Made by a program: the position numbers and the translations under genes. Positions 9,901-18,232 of a stretch of 64,000 nt of DNA are shown in pieces (the stretch's first letter is position 1; the number at the start of each line of letters is the position of its first letter). This DNA is from JAAFHB01 sp037133495. GTDB lineage: Bacteria > Bacteroidota > Bacteroidia > Bacteroidales > Prolixibacteraceae. The stretch covers positions 62,001-126,000 of the forward strand of contig JBAXOA010000001.1 of assembly GCA_037133495.1 (NCBI GenBank). The letters are read 5' to 3'. The notes under the pieces were generated by a model. It saw only the letters and a list, made by a program, of their open reading frames with translations, had not been told where the DNA came from and ran no database searches.

Positions 9901-10905
9901 ATGATTAAAGTTTTCAATTTGCTTCTGCTTATATTTCTGATCATCGGTTGTCAGCGAAATCCCTTAAAGGTTGATGTTTCAAAGATTGATTTAACGCTGA
10001 ATATAAAACGGCTGGATCAGGATATTTACAGCATTACACCTGAAAACAAGCATATTACAATTCCAGAATGTACTCAAAAATATGGTTCTTTCTTTAATAC
10101 GTATAATGAAAATATCATTGCGATCGGGAATCCTTCCGACTCGTTGTATTTAACCTATCTTAATGGTTTCCTTAATGATACAATAAGAAAACAGGCACAT
10201 ATTAAAATCGATTCTGTTTTTAACGATATGACAGCCCTGACAAAAAAACTGGAAGACGGATTCAAACATTATAAATACTACTTTCCCAAAAAAATAATTC
10301 CTCAGATCATCGCGATAATCTCCGGATTTAATCAGTCGGTTGTCATAACTAACGATGCTATTGGGATCAGCCTGGACAATTATCTTGGGTCAAATTGTCC
10401 TTTTTATACGATGCTTGCTCTGCCGGGATACAAAAAGGAGAACATGACCAGCAGTAAAATCCCCACAGATGTGCTTTATTCGTGGGCGATATCAGAGTAT
10501 GAATTTGACGAATCGAAGAACAATCTGCTGTCACACATGATTTACCAGGGTAAAATACTCTATTTTTTGGATGCAATTTTACCTGAAGAACCCGACAATT
10601 TTAAAATCGGATTCCAACCCGAAAAGATTGAATGGTGTAAGAAAAACGAAGCCGGGATGTGGACCTACCTCATTGAGCATAAACTGATATTTAATACAGA
10701 CCGGATGAACATTGTCCGTTTTATCAACCCAGCGCCGTTTACCTCTTGTTTCACTGCAGAATCACCCGGAAGAACGGGAATATGGCTTGGATGGCAGATT
10801 GTCAGGAATTACATGAAAAAAAACTCCGGAATTTCGCTTCCGGAGTTGATGTTGGAAAACGACTATCAGAAAATACTGAATGAGTCGGGATATACGCCTG
10901 AATAA
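9901..10905 (+). CDS. gldB: Gliding motility lipoprotein GldB
   Basis: A 334-residue lipoprotein with a lipobox (IIGC, C17). The body resembles GldB of gliding Bacteroidota: an early LTLNIKRLDQDIY segment, a central YFPKKIIPQIIAIISGFNQS stretch, and the C-terminal PGRTGIWLGWQIVRNYM that recalls peptidase-like folds. GldB is needed for gliding and type IX secretion in Flavobacterium, where it is also found near nadE. Here gldC was not seen next to it; a repeat-rich spacer follows instead. Many non-gliding Bacteroidota also keep this gene, so motility is not implied. The S8 peptidase with a sorting-type C-terminus at 26-28 kb fits a working type IX system. Confidence 0.9.
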   Translation: MIKVFNLLLLIFLIIGCQRNPLKVDVSKIDLTLNIKRLDQDIYSITPENKHITIPECTQKYGSFFNTYNENIIAIGNPSDSLYLTYLNGFLNDTIRKQAHIKIDSVFNDMTALTKKLEDGFKHYKYYFPKKIIPQIIAIISGFNQSVVITNDAIGISLDNYLGSNCPFYTMLALPGYKKENMTSSKIPTDVLYSWAISEYEFDESKNNLLSHMIYQGKILYFLDAILPEEPDNFKIGFQPEKIEWCKKNEAGMWTYLIEHKLIFNTDRMNIVRFINPAPFTSCFTAESPGRTGIWLGWQIVRNYMKKNSGISLPELMLENDYQKILNESGYTPE

Positions 10906-10910
10906 TGGTC

Positions 10911-11098
10911 AATTAGGAATTAGGAATTAGGAATTAGGTCCGCCAGCTGGCGGAAGGAATTACGAATTATGGGGTTGAAGGGTTATACGGTGGATCGGTT
11001 GAAGGAGCGGAGTCGAAGTGCCATCTGCCTGTTCAGCTTTTGCCTTTCTGATGATCAGTTGACCTAATTCTTCATTCATAATTCCTAATTCCTATTTC
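10911..11098. repeat. Repeat-rich spacer: AATTAGG tandem repeat, palindrome and inverted end
   Basis: Four perfect tandem copies of AATTAGG (10911-10938) run into the perfect 16-nt palindrome TCCGCCAGCTGGCGGA (10939-10954). The far end (about 11064-11098) holds CCTAATTC and CCTAATTCCT units, which are the inverted form of the first arm. The middle contains GGAGCGGAGTCGAAGTGC. The stretch lies between gldB (plus) and a DUF1080 gene (minus), so their 3' ends face it. It looks like a small non-coding repeat element; related cores occur at 15.1 and 23.5 kb. Confidence 0.75.
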
Positions 11099-11119
11099 TT
11101 ACTCCTCAACCAATCTATT

Positions 11120-11890
11120 TTACAATGGACGGATTTTAATATTGCGATACCACACGTCGTTGCCATGATCCTGCATTCCGATCAGACCTTCCTTCGCGAC
11201 ATTGGCCCAGTCGGGATTATAGGAGGGAAATTTTGAGTTCTTCACAAGTTCGTTCCATGCCGGAGTCCAAAGATGATACTCGAGCACAACTTCTCCATTT
11301 TGTTTATGCACAATAGCCCCCTGATAGCTGATGATTTCAACGCTGTTCCATTGGCCGGCAGGTTTTGTATTTTGTGGCTTTGCCGGAATAAGGTCATACA
11401 AAGAACCTGCCATACGGTTACCATCTTTTCCCATCATCGCATCAGGATGCCGCTCATTATCAAGAACCTGCATTTCAGGAGCATTTCTCCAGATTTCCTT
11501 TCCCGGAACTTCCTGAGCCAGATAGAAAATACCTGAGTTACCTCCGCTGGAAATTTTCCATTCGATTTTAAGCATGAAATTGGAGAATTTCTGTTTGCCA
11601 TAAACAAGGTCTCCGCCATTGACAGATCCAGCTTCTCCATTTCCGGAACCCTTCAATTTCAAAGCGCCATCCTCAATGACCCAATCTGGAGGAAAATTTG
11701 TCTTATTGTATCCGCGCCACCCTTCACTTGTTTTTCCATCGAATAATAATATCCAGCCTTGAGCCTTCTCCTCGCTTGTGAGCGTATTGAGCTCCCCCTG
11801 CTCTTTGTCTCCCTCTTTTTTCTGAGCACCAGCATTAGAATTAAAACCAAAAAGAATAAAAACCAACAGAAGCAAAAGTGTACTTTTCAT
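11120..11890 (-). CDS. DUF1080 (3-keto-disaccharide hydrolase-like) secreted protein
   Basis: A 256-residue protein with a signal peptide (residues 1-21, cut near NAGAQ) and one DUF1080 domain (about 40-256). Landmarks are WILLFDGKTSEGWRGYNKT, GGNSGIFYLAQEV, PEMQVLDNERHPD, AGSLYDLIPAKPQN and the end QDHGNDVWYRNIKIR. The Pfam name for this domain is 3-keto-disaccharide hydrolase, with a concanavalin-like beta-sandwich fold; some members hydrolyse 3-keto-glycosides. It is in tandem with a paralogue 73 bp upstream, and both are probably cotranscribed. No oxidoreductase that would make 3-keto sugars is present in the window, so substrate and pathway remain open. Confidence 0.85.
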   Translation of the reverse strand: MKSTLLLLLVFILFGFNSNAGAQKKEGDKEQGELNTLTSEEKAQGWILLFDGKTSEGWRGYNKTNFPPDWVIEDGALKLKGSGNGEAGSVNGGDLVYGKQKFSNFMLKIEWKISSGGNSGIFYLAQEVPGKEIWRNAPEMQVLDNERHPDAMMGKDGNRMAGSLYDLIPAKPQNTKPAGQWNSVEIISYQGAIVHKQNGEVVLEYHLWTPAWNELVKNSKFPSYNPDWANVAKEGLIGMQDHGNDVWYRNIKIRPL

Positions 11891-11963
11891 GGTTGAAAAT
11901 TTTAAATTGTGTGTAAAATTGAATGTATTTCTATTACTTCACAGATCAACGTAATAACGAATT

Positions 11964-12782
11964 TTATTTCAATACCCTGATCTTTATATTTCGAAACCAT
12001 ACATCATCGTCATGATCCTGAAACCCGATTAATCCCTCTTTAGCTATATTTTCCCAGTCGGGATTCAGTCCCGGAAATTTTGATTTACTAACGAGTGCTT
12101 TCCATTCAGGAGTCCAAAGTTCATATTGCAAAATTACCGCCCCGTTTTGCCGGTGAACCACCTTACCTTGCCGGCAGATTATTTCGACTGAGTTCCATCC
12201 TCCGGCTGGTCGGGTATTTTGTGGCTTAGCCGGAATAAGGTCGTAAAGTGAGCCTGCCTTCCGATTACCATTCCTCCCCCTGAAAGAATCTGGATTTCTC
12301 TCATTATCAAGGATCTGCATCTCCAGTGCGCTCTTGTAGAGAGGCCATCCGGCCACTTCGCGTCCTAAATAAAAAATGCCGGAATTACCTCCTTCGGAAA
12401 TTTTCCATTCTATCCGGAGGTCAAAATCAGAATAGAGTCGTTTGGCATATACGATATCGCCACCATCGGCTTTGCCTGCCTCTCCTCTGGTTTTCTCTCC
12501 CCGGCATCTGAGAGTTCCGTCTTCAATGATCCATGAAGCAGGAAAATTCGTTTTATTGTAACCTCTCCATCCATTGGTCGTAGTCCCATCAAACATCAGT
12601 TCCCAATCTTGTGCTTTTTCAGCATCCGATAGCTGATTGACTGGCCCTTTTTCGCAACAGGCCAAATTTTCTATTTGCTTTTTGCCATCAGTGGAATTCT
12701 CGCTGTTTTTTTTACTCCCGATCCGGCAGCCTGCCACCAGAACGAATAAGAATGCCACTATTGCATAAATTAAATTCCTCAT
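11964..12782 (-). CDS. DUF1080 (3-keto-disaccharide hydrolase-like) lipoprotein
   Basis: A 272-residue paralogue of the adjacent downstream gene, with the same landmarks (LMFDGTTTNGWRGYNKT, GGNSGIFYLGREV, AGSLYDLIPAKPQN, QDHDDDVWFRNIKIR). It differs by a lipobox (VAGC) instead of a cleaved signal peptide, so one copy would be membrane-anchored and the other soluble in the periplasm. The short linker after the lipobox contains a CC pair (LACCEKG). A TAAATTTG box on the minus strand (12814-12821) is a possible promoter for the pair. The likely role is glycoside breakdown, by family; the substrate is unknown. Confidence 0.85.
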   Translation of the reverse strand: MRNLIYAIVAFLFVLVAGCRIGSKKNSENSTDGKKQIENLACCEKGPVNQLSDAEKAQDWELMFDGTTTNGWRGYNKTNFPASWIIEDGTLRCRGEKTRGEAGKADGGDIVYAKRLYSDFDLRIEWKISEGGNSGIFYLGREVAGWPLYKSALEMQILDNERNPDSFRGRNGNRKAGSLYDLIPAKPQNTRPAGGWNSVEIICRQGKVVHRQNGAVILQYELWTPEWKALVSKSKFPGLNPDWENIAKEGLIGFQDHDDDVWFRNIKIRVLK

Positions 12783-12865
12783 GGTTATTGAGTGGAATAT
12801 TTAAACTAAAATTCAAATTTACAATAAAATGATCATTGTAAAAACAGGTCAGCCTAAATATGTGT

Positions 12866-12873
12866 TAGATTTG
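12866..12873 (+). promoter_or_regulatory. Candidate -7 box for the phosphofructokinase gene
   Basis: TAGATTTG fits the Bacteroidota TAnnTTTG -7 consensus and lies 57 bp before the ATG of the phosphofructokinase gene. No -33 box at ideal spacing was seen, so support is moderate. Confidence 0.45.
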
Positions 12874-12930
12874 CAATTAATAAAATCTTAAATTGCATTA
12901 ACATTTTAATATTTAAAAAACCATCTGTTT

Positions 12931-13953
12931 ATGGGCAAAAAAATTGCAATTCTCACAGCGGGAGGTGACTGTCCCGGATTAAATGCTGCTATCAGAGGTG
13001 TTGGAAAAACCGCAATTTTAAATCATGGAATGGAAGTGATCGGGTTTACAGCGGGTTTCAGTGGCCTGATCAGAAAAGAATTTGTCGAATTGGATGAAAC
13101 AAAACTTTCCGGCATTCTTACACTTGGAGGAACTATCCTTGGAACCTCCCGTGAAAAACCTTTTAAAATGGGAAAGGGGGAGGTCTTTAACTATAAGCCG
13201 GCATTGATTAAAAAAAGCTACAAAGAACTTGGACTCGATTGTGTGGTCTGTATTGGCGGTAATGGGACGATGAAGACTGCTCATCTGCTCTCGCAAGAAG
13301 GGTTAAATGTGATTGGAATTCCTAAAACGATCGATAATGATGTTTTTGGGACAGAACTTACTTTTGGATTCGACTCTGCAGTAAGCATTGCAACAGAGGC
13401 AATTGACCGGCTTCATTCTACTGCCAATTCACATCAGAGAGCCATGGTGATTGAAGTGATGGGGCATAATGCCGGGTGGATTGCACTTTATGCGGGTATT
13501 GCCGGCGGAGGTGACATTATCCTGATTCCCGAAATAGAATATGATATTAACCAAGTTTGCAAGACGATTGAAGAACGATTCTCAAAAGGAAAGGTTTCAG
13601 CTATTGTAGTGGTTGCAGAGGGGATTCAAAAACCCGAAAACATGTCAGCAGCAGGTTATCTGGTAGCGAAAATTCAGGAGCTCACCAATATCGAAGCCCG
13701 CGAAACCCGGTTAGGTTATGTTCAGCGTGGGGGAAGTCCTTCAGCTATGGACCGGATTCTGGCCACACGTTACGGCGCTTTTGCCGCTGAGCTTATCGCA
13801 AAAGGAGAATATGGCCAGATGGTGGCAATTCATGGAAATGTCCTTAGCGCCGTTCCACTCGAAGAAGTTGGAGGGAAACTCAGTCTGGTCGATCCGAACC
13901 ATCTGTTGATCAGTAAAGCACGGAATATGGGTGTTCTTTTCGGTGATGAATGA
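12931..13953 (+). CDS. pfkA: 6-phosphofructokinase, PKTIDND clade
   Basis: A 340-residue glycolytic phosphofructokinase. It has the N-terminal GGDCPGLNAAIRG (11-23), the substrate motif PKTIDND (131-137), the HQRAMVIEVMG segment and a RLGYVQRGG stretch near the C-terminus. The nucleotide loop reads GGNGT (N111, G112) instead of the GGDGS of E. coli PfkA. Glycine at the second position usually points to ATP rather than pyrophosphate, whereas lysine in PKTIDND (K132) is shared with pyrophosphate-dependent and group III enzymes. The phosphoryl donor is therefore not certain. It precedes the DUF1573 gene by 41 bp on the same strand. Confidence 0.93.
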   Translation: MGKKIAILTAGGDCPGLNAAIRGVGKTAILNHGMEVIGFTAGFSGLIRKEFVELDETKLSGILTLGGTILGTSREKPFKMGKGEVFNYKPALIKKSYKELGLDCVVCIGGNGTMKTAHLLSQEGLNVIGIPKTIDNDVFGTELTFGFDSAVSIATEAIDRLHSTANSHQRAMVIEVMGHNAGWIALYAGIAGGGDIILIPEIEYDINQVCKTIEERFSKGKVSAIVVVAEGIQKPENMSAAGYLVAKIQELTNIEARETRLGYVQRGGSPSAMDRILATRYGAFAAELIAKGEYGQMVAIHGNVLSAVPLEEVGGKLSLVDPNHLLISKARNMGVLFGDE

Positions 13954-13994
13954 GGTAATCTGATCATTCGATAAATCTTAAAAATGGCAGAAAA

Positions 13995-15080
13995 ATGAAA
14001 CGAATACTTTTAATGCTTTCAATTTTTGTTTTTATTTCAGTACTGCAAACTGTTAGTGCTCAACCGTTGGCAGATATTAAATTTGAAAAAATGGATCACA
14101 GCTTTGGACAGATTAAAGAAGAAGCAGGACCTGCCTACTACAGTTTTACATTTATAAACACCGGGAAAATACCCCTTGTGATCCAGCACGTTGAAGCTTC
14201 ATGTGGCTGTACAACGCCGGAATGGAGTCAGGAGCCTGTCCTTCCCGGAAAGTCGGGGTTTATCAAAGTTTCGTATAATCCGGAGCAAAGACCGGGAGCC
14301 TTCGCTAAAAGCATTACAGTAACTGCAAATATTCCCAAATCTGTCAGCTTGCTCACAATTTCGGGTGAAGTAATCCCGAAATTATTAAGTTTAACAAATA
14401 TATATCCCGTTGATTTTGGGAAAATTCGACTTGTATCCGATGATCTGTCATTTGTAAGAATCAGAAATAATGAAATAAAAACTGATACCATTCAATTTTA
14501 TAATCCGGGCAATACACCGGTAACATTAGATTTCAAAATAATTCCGCCACATATTAAGATTAAAACAATCCCTGCTGTTATTACACCAAAATCGAAAGGG
14601 TTCTTTATGATCACTTTTGATGCCACAAAAATACCGGAATATGGTGTTGTCACAAATCGCATTTACTTGTCATTTAATGGAGAAGGAAAATTCAATAACG
14701 CGATTAAAGTGAGCGCAACTGTTGAAGAAGATTTTTCAAAACTGAGTGCAGCTGACTTGGCGAACGCACCCCAGATTGCTTATAATACCCGGGCATTTGA
14801 TTTTGGGGAAATACCTGAAGGCAAGATAGCCGAATACACTTTTATAATTATGAATAAGGGTAAGAAAGAGCTGATCATCCGAAGCGTGACAGCATCATGT
14901 GGTTGCATCTCAGGCAATCCGGCATCAAACACTATTCCGCCCGGGGGGGAAACAGCCTTGAAAGTTGCTTTTGATTCGCACGAGAAATCTGGTATGCAGA
15001 ATAAAATCATTACCGTTATTTCAAATGACCCGGTACATGCGACTACGATATTAAGGGTAATCGGATCAGTGAAAAAATAA
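13995..15080 (+). CDS. Secreted DUF1573 protein with repeated Ig-like modules
   Basis: A 361-residue secreted protein with a signal peptide (1-22). It contains two clear DUF1573 modules, about 28-125 and 265-361, each with a CGC motif (C70/C72 and C302/C304) in a pattern like FxFxNxGKxPLxIxxVxASCGC. A middle beta module (about 130-245) lacks the cysteines. DUF1573 domains are Ig-like folds of unknown function, frequent in Bacteroidota periplasmic or surface proteins. It is followed by meaB after a gap that carries one of the dispersed palindromes. No enzymatic role is visible. Confidence 0.85.
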   Translation: MKRILLMLSIFVFISVLQTVSAQPLADIKFEKMDHSFGQIKEEAGPAYYSFTFINTGKIPLVIQHVEASCGCTTPEWSQEPVLPGKSGFIKVSYNPEQRPGAFAKSITVTANIPKSVSLLTISGEVIPKLLSLTNIYPVDFGKIRLVSDDLSFVRIRNNEIKTDTIQFYNPGNTPVTLDFKIIPPHIKIKTIPAVITPKSKGFFMITFDATKIPEYGVVTNRIYLSFNGEGKFNNAIKVSATVEEDFSKLSAADLANAPQIAYNTRAFDFGEIPEGKIAEYTFIIMNKGKKELIIRSVTASCGCISGNPASNTIPPGGETALKVAFDSHEKSGMQNKIITVISNDPVHATTILRVIGSVKK

Positions 15081-15081
15081 T

Positions 15082-15130
15082 TCAAAATTGATAATTCCTT
15101 CCGTCAGCTGGCGGACTTAATTCCTAATTG
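15082..15130. repeat. Dispersed palindromic repeat, copy 2
   Basis: The core TCCGTCAGCTGGCGGA (15100-15115) differs from the perfect palindrome at 10939-10954 by one base and is again flanked by AATTCCT-type words (ATAATTCCT before, TTAATTCCTAATT after). It fills the gap between the DUF1573 stop and the meaB start, ending about 5 bp before the meaB ATG, so meaB must be translated from a leader containing the repeat or from a message that reads through it. Confidence 0.7.
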
Positions 15131-15135
15131 TCTCA

Positions 15136-16245
15136 ATGGTTCATCCCGAAAACGATCCCCGGTATATTGGTCTGAGTGTCAATGCAGGTATTGAAAAGCC
15201 GGAAGCAGTAAATGCTGATTCTGTCAAACGCTTTTTAAAAAAGGGCAAACGGAAAATCCTTTCGGCAGACGACTACTTTAATGGCATCCTCAAAGGGAAT
15301 ATAACCATTCTGAGTCAGGCTGTTACTTTGGTTGAGAGCAATAAACCTGAACATCAGAAAGTGGCGCAGGAGATCATTATTAAATGCCTTCCTCATGCGG
15401 GGAAATCAATTAGGTTAGGTATTACAGGTGTTCCGGGGGCGGGAAAAAGCACGTTAATTGAATCGTTGGGGAAAATGATCACCGGTGAAGGAGGAAAGCT
15501 GGCTGTACTGGCTATCGACCCCAGTTCCGAGCGTTCAAAAGGATCGATACTCGGTGATAAAACCCGCATGGAAGAACTTTCTTCAGATCCGAATGCCTAT
15601 ATCCGCCCTAGTCCGGCAGCCGGTTCCCTCGGGGGTGTAGCACGTAAAACACGCGAAATCATTATCTTATGCGAGGCAGCAGGTTTTAATACTATTTTCA
15701 TTGAAACGGTGGGTGTTGGCCAGTCTGAAACGGCAGTACATTCGATGGTCGATTTTTTTCTGTTGCTTCAGATCGCAGGTGCCGGAGACGAACTACAGGG
15801 AATTAAACGCGGTATTATGGAAATGGCTGATACAATTATTATCAATAAAGCCGATGGTGATAATAATGAAAAAGCACAACTAGCAGCCGCTCAGTTTAGA
15901 AATGCACTTCACTTGTTTCCACCTACCGGGTCAGGATGGAGTCCTCGCGTTTTAACCTGTTCGGCAATAGAGAATAAAGGAGTACAGGAAATTTGGGACA
16001 CAGTAAATGAGTACATTAAGTCAACCAAGGAGAATAACTATTTTAGCATCCGGAGGAACGATCAAGCCAAATTCTGGATGTATGAAACAATCAATGAAAC
16101 GCTTCGAAATAATTTCTATCATAATACACTAATCCGGTCAAAACTTTCACGTTATGAGAAGCTGGTTCTTCGTGACGAAATAAGCTCGTTTGTTGCTGCA
16201 AATGAACTGTTAGCGACATATTTCAAATCTATTGAGAATGAATAG
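15136..16245 (+). CDS. meaB: MeaB/ArgK-family GTPase, methylmalonyl-CoA mutase chaperone
   Basis: A 369-residue G3E-type GTPase. It has a P-loop GVPGAGKST (98-106), a conserved DPSSERSKGSILGDKTRM segment, the G3-type ETVGVGQSE and the base motif NKADG. MeaB proteins protect and help load adenosylcobalamin-dependent methylmalonyl-CoA mutase in the cytoplasm. The residues needed for GTP binding and the C-terminal dimerisation region appear complete. The mutase subunits usually linked to meaB are not in this window, so they must lie elsewhere if the protein has its usual partner. Confidence 0.93.
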   Translation: MVHPENDPRYIGLSVNAGIEKPEAVNADSVKRFLKKGKRKILSADDYFNGILKGNITILSQAVTLVESNKPEHQKVAQEIIIKCLPHAGKSIRLGITGVPGAGKSTLIESLGKMITGEGGKLAVLAIDPSSERSKGSILGDKTRMEELSSDPNAYIRPSPAAGSLGGVARKTREIIILCEAAGFNTIFIETVGVGQSETAVHSMVDFFLLLQIAGAGDELQGIKRGIMEMADTIIINKADGDNNEKAQLAAAQFRNALHLFPPTGSGWSPRVLTCSAIENKGVQEIWDTVNEYIKSTKENNYFSIRRNDQAKFWMYETINETLRNNFYHNTLIRSKLSRYEKLVLRDEISSFVAANELLATYFKSIENE

Positions 16246-16251
16246 CTGCTA

Positions 16252-16281
16252 TTTGGTAATTAAATTGTTTTGATACCTTTG
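16252..16281 (+). promoter_or_regulatory. Promoter for the TlpA-like gene
   Basis: TTTG (16252-16255) and TACCTTTG (16274-16281) are separated by 18 bp and match the Bacteroidota -33/-7 consensus. Transcription should begin near 16287, giving a leader of about 45 nt before the ATG at 16333. Confidence 0.65.
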
Positions 16282-16332
16282 TTAGCTCAATTCAGACAGG
16301 CAAAATCAATCAACGCTTTAAATTAATATTCA

Positions 16333-17427
16333 ATGAGAAATCTTATAATTATTGTTCTGGCATTTGCGGGACTTGTTTCCTGTGCAAAACCGGAAGGATT
16401 TGTGATCAAAGGGCAGATTAAAGGGAAAGAGAGTGGCAGCATTCAATTAATGAAATATGCCGATGGCAAATGGGCTGTCGAAGACTCTGCCAAAATTGAA
16501 AAAGGGAAATTCGTATTAAAAGGGAAGACAGATCTGCCTGAATTACGTATCATTTCTATGGGACCCCAGTCTATGGTTGCTCAGTTCTTTGCTGAAAATG
16601 GAGATCTGACCGTTTCTGCCGATATCGATAGTCTGAATAATACAGAAGTCAAAGGATCAAAGTCTAACGATGACTTTGCAATTCTCAAAAAAGAGCTTTC
16701 AAGTATCTCCAAGGAAACGCAAGGGTTGCAGCAAAAATATTCTCAAGCCATGCAAAGCGGCAACGAAGATGAGATGAAAAAGGCTCAGATCGACTATGAA
16801 GCTATGATGGGAAATCAAAAAGTTTACGCTAAGAACTTCATTCGCGAGCATCCGAAATCCTCCGTTTCTCCATTGATTGTTCTGATGCAACTGGCACAAG
16901 AGATGACGGCACACGATATCGATACTTTAGTTGCGTTTCTGGATCCTTCAATTCATACCTCTGTCTATGTCGGGGAACTTAAGAAACTGGCGGACAAAAT
17001 GCGTATTACGAATATTGGCGCAATAGCTGAAGATTTTACCCTTAACACACCCGAAGGTACGCCATTAAAGCTCTCTTCTTTACGCGGTAAGATTGTATTG
17101 GTTGATTTCTGGGCATCGTGGTGCGGACCATGTCGTAAGGAAAATCCTAATGTTGTAGCAGTTTATAACAAATATAAAGATAAGGGATTTGATATTCTTG
17201 GCGTATCGCTCGACCGCGAAAAAGGAGCCTGGGTTAAAGCTATTGCCGACGATCAGCTGACATGGCATCATGTTTCGGATCTTAAATTCTGGCAAAACGA
17301 AGCAGCTGTGAAATACGGCGTTCAGTCTATTCCATTTGCGCTATTACTTGACAAAGAAGGAAAGATCATTGCAAAAAATCTACGTGGCGACGAACTGGCA
17401 AAAAAACTCGCGGAATTATTGCCATAA
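16333..17427 (+). CDS. TlpA-family thiol-disulfide lipoprotein with DUF4369 N-terminus
   Basis: A 364-residue lipoprotein (lipobox LVSC, C17). Residues about 20-115 form a DUF4369-like beta domain, 115-225 are helical, and 226-364 form a thioredoxin fold of the TlpA/ResA type with the redox motif WCGPC (C264, C267). The cis-proline region QSIPFALLLDKEG is present. Such proteins reduce disulfides in the periplasm, for example during cytochrome c maturation, and this architecture is very common in Bacteroidota. It has its own promoter and a strong terminator, so it is probably a single-gene unit. Confidence 0.92.
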   Translation: MRNLIIIVLAFAGLVSCAKPEGFVIKGQIKGKESGSIQLMKYADGKWAVEDSAKIEKGKFVLKGKTDLPELRIISMGPQSMVAQFFAENGDLTVSADIDSLNNTEVKGSKSNDDFAILKKELSSISKETQGLQQKYSQAMQSGNEDEMKKAQIDYEAMMGNQKVYAKNFIREHPKSSVSPLIVLMQLAQEMTAHDIDTLVAFLDPSIHTSVYVGELKKLADKMRITNIGAIAEDFTLNTPEGTPLKLSSLRGKIVLVDFWASWCGPCRKENPNVVAVYNKYKDKGFDILGVSLDREKGAWVKAIADDQLTWHHVSDLKFWQNEAAVKYGVQSIPFALLLDKEGKIIAKNLRGDELAKKLAELLP

Positions 17428-17456
17428 TCCGAAACGGAATTCTACCTGTTTAAACT

Positions 17457-17494
17457 AAAGAGTGTGCAGTGAAAATGATCGCTGCACACTCTTT
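17457..17494. terminator. Bidirectional terminator between the TlpA-like and DedA genes
   Basis: A 13-bp perfect stem (arms 17457-17469 and 17482-17494, core GTGTGCAG/CTGCACAC) with a 12-nt loop is followed by a run of T on the plus strand and of A before it. It lies between two converging genes and can serve both. Confidence 0.9.
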
Positions 17495-17536
17495 TTTTAT
17501 ATAAGTCCAATCGTTGGATTTACAAATATCTGAATA

Positions 17537-18157
17537 TCAAGCCTTGCTCTTCTTTAATCCTTTATAAATCAAATAGAGCACATAGCACCCCCCGATAACC
17601 AAAATAATAATAATCAGCTCTTTATAGTATTTGTCAAGAATCTCTTTTTGCGAATAGAAAAAATAACCTAAAAGAGCAAGAATCACATTCCAGGCTGTCG
17701 CCCCAATTGCAGTATACAGGATAAAATCGCTCATTTTCATATTTGCCAAACCTGCCGGCAAAGAAATTAAGTGACGAATTCCGGGAATTAATCGCCCGAT
17801 CAGGGTAGAGGTTTTTCCGTGCTTTAAAAAATAGTGCTCTGTTTTCTCGATCGATGTCTGATCAATCATCATTAAATGAGCCAGTCGGGTGTTAACAAAT
17901 TTAAGCAGTAACCGCTGGCCAAGCAATTTTGCTAAAAAATAATTAATCAACGATCCCGCAACAGCACCCAACGATCCTGCAATAATCACCAAAAAGATAT
18001 TAAGATCTCCGTTTGCAGCTTTATAGGCTGCGGGTGGAATAACCAATTCGGAAGGGAAAGGAATAATCGTGCTTTCGATTGCCATCAATATAAATACCGC
18101 CCAATAGGTGATGTGATCCATGTACCAACTAAGAACTTCCTGAAAAAGTGCACCCAT
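17537..18157 (-). CDS. DedA-family inner-membrane protein
   Basis: A 206-residue DedA/VTT-domain protein with 4-5 hydrophobic segments. It shows the family landmarks ESTIIPFPSELVIPPAAY near the N-terminus and a FLKHGKTSTLIGRLIPGIRHLISLPAGLANM region, including the conserved G-R-x-x-P-G-x-R. DedA proteins act in lipid scrambling or flipping (undecaprenyl phosphate or phospholipids) and in membrane homeostasis. A TAGCTTTG box on the minus strand (18172-18179) lies 14 bp upstream of the ATG. The gene is monocistronic by context. The lipid substrate is not predictable from sequence. Confidence 0.92.
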   Translation of the reverse strand: MGALFQEVLSWYMDHITYWAVFILMAIESTIIPFPSELVIPPAAYKAANGDLNIFLVIIAGSLGAVAGSLINYFLAKLLGQRLLLKFVNTRLAHLMMIDQTSIEKTEHYFLKHGKTSTLIGRLIPGIRHLISLPAGLANMKMSDFILYTAIGATAWNVILALLGYFFYSQKEILDKYYKELIIIILVIGGCYVLYLIYKGLKKSKA

Positions 18158-18232
18158 ATATTAATTTTGGGCAAAGCTAAGATTTTCCTGTGTCAAAAAA
18201 AAACGGAGTAAATTGATATAAATTGTGACTGC

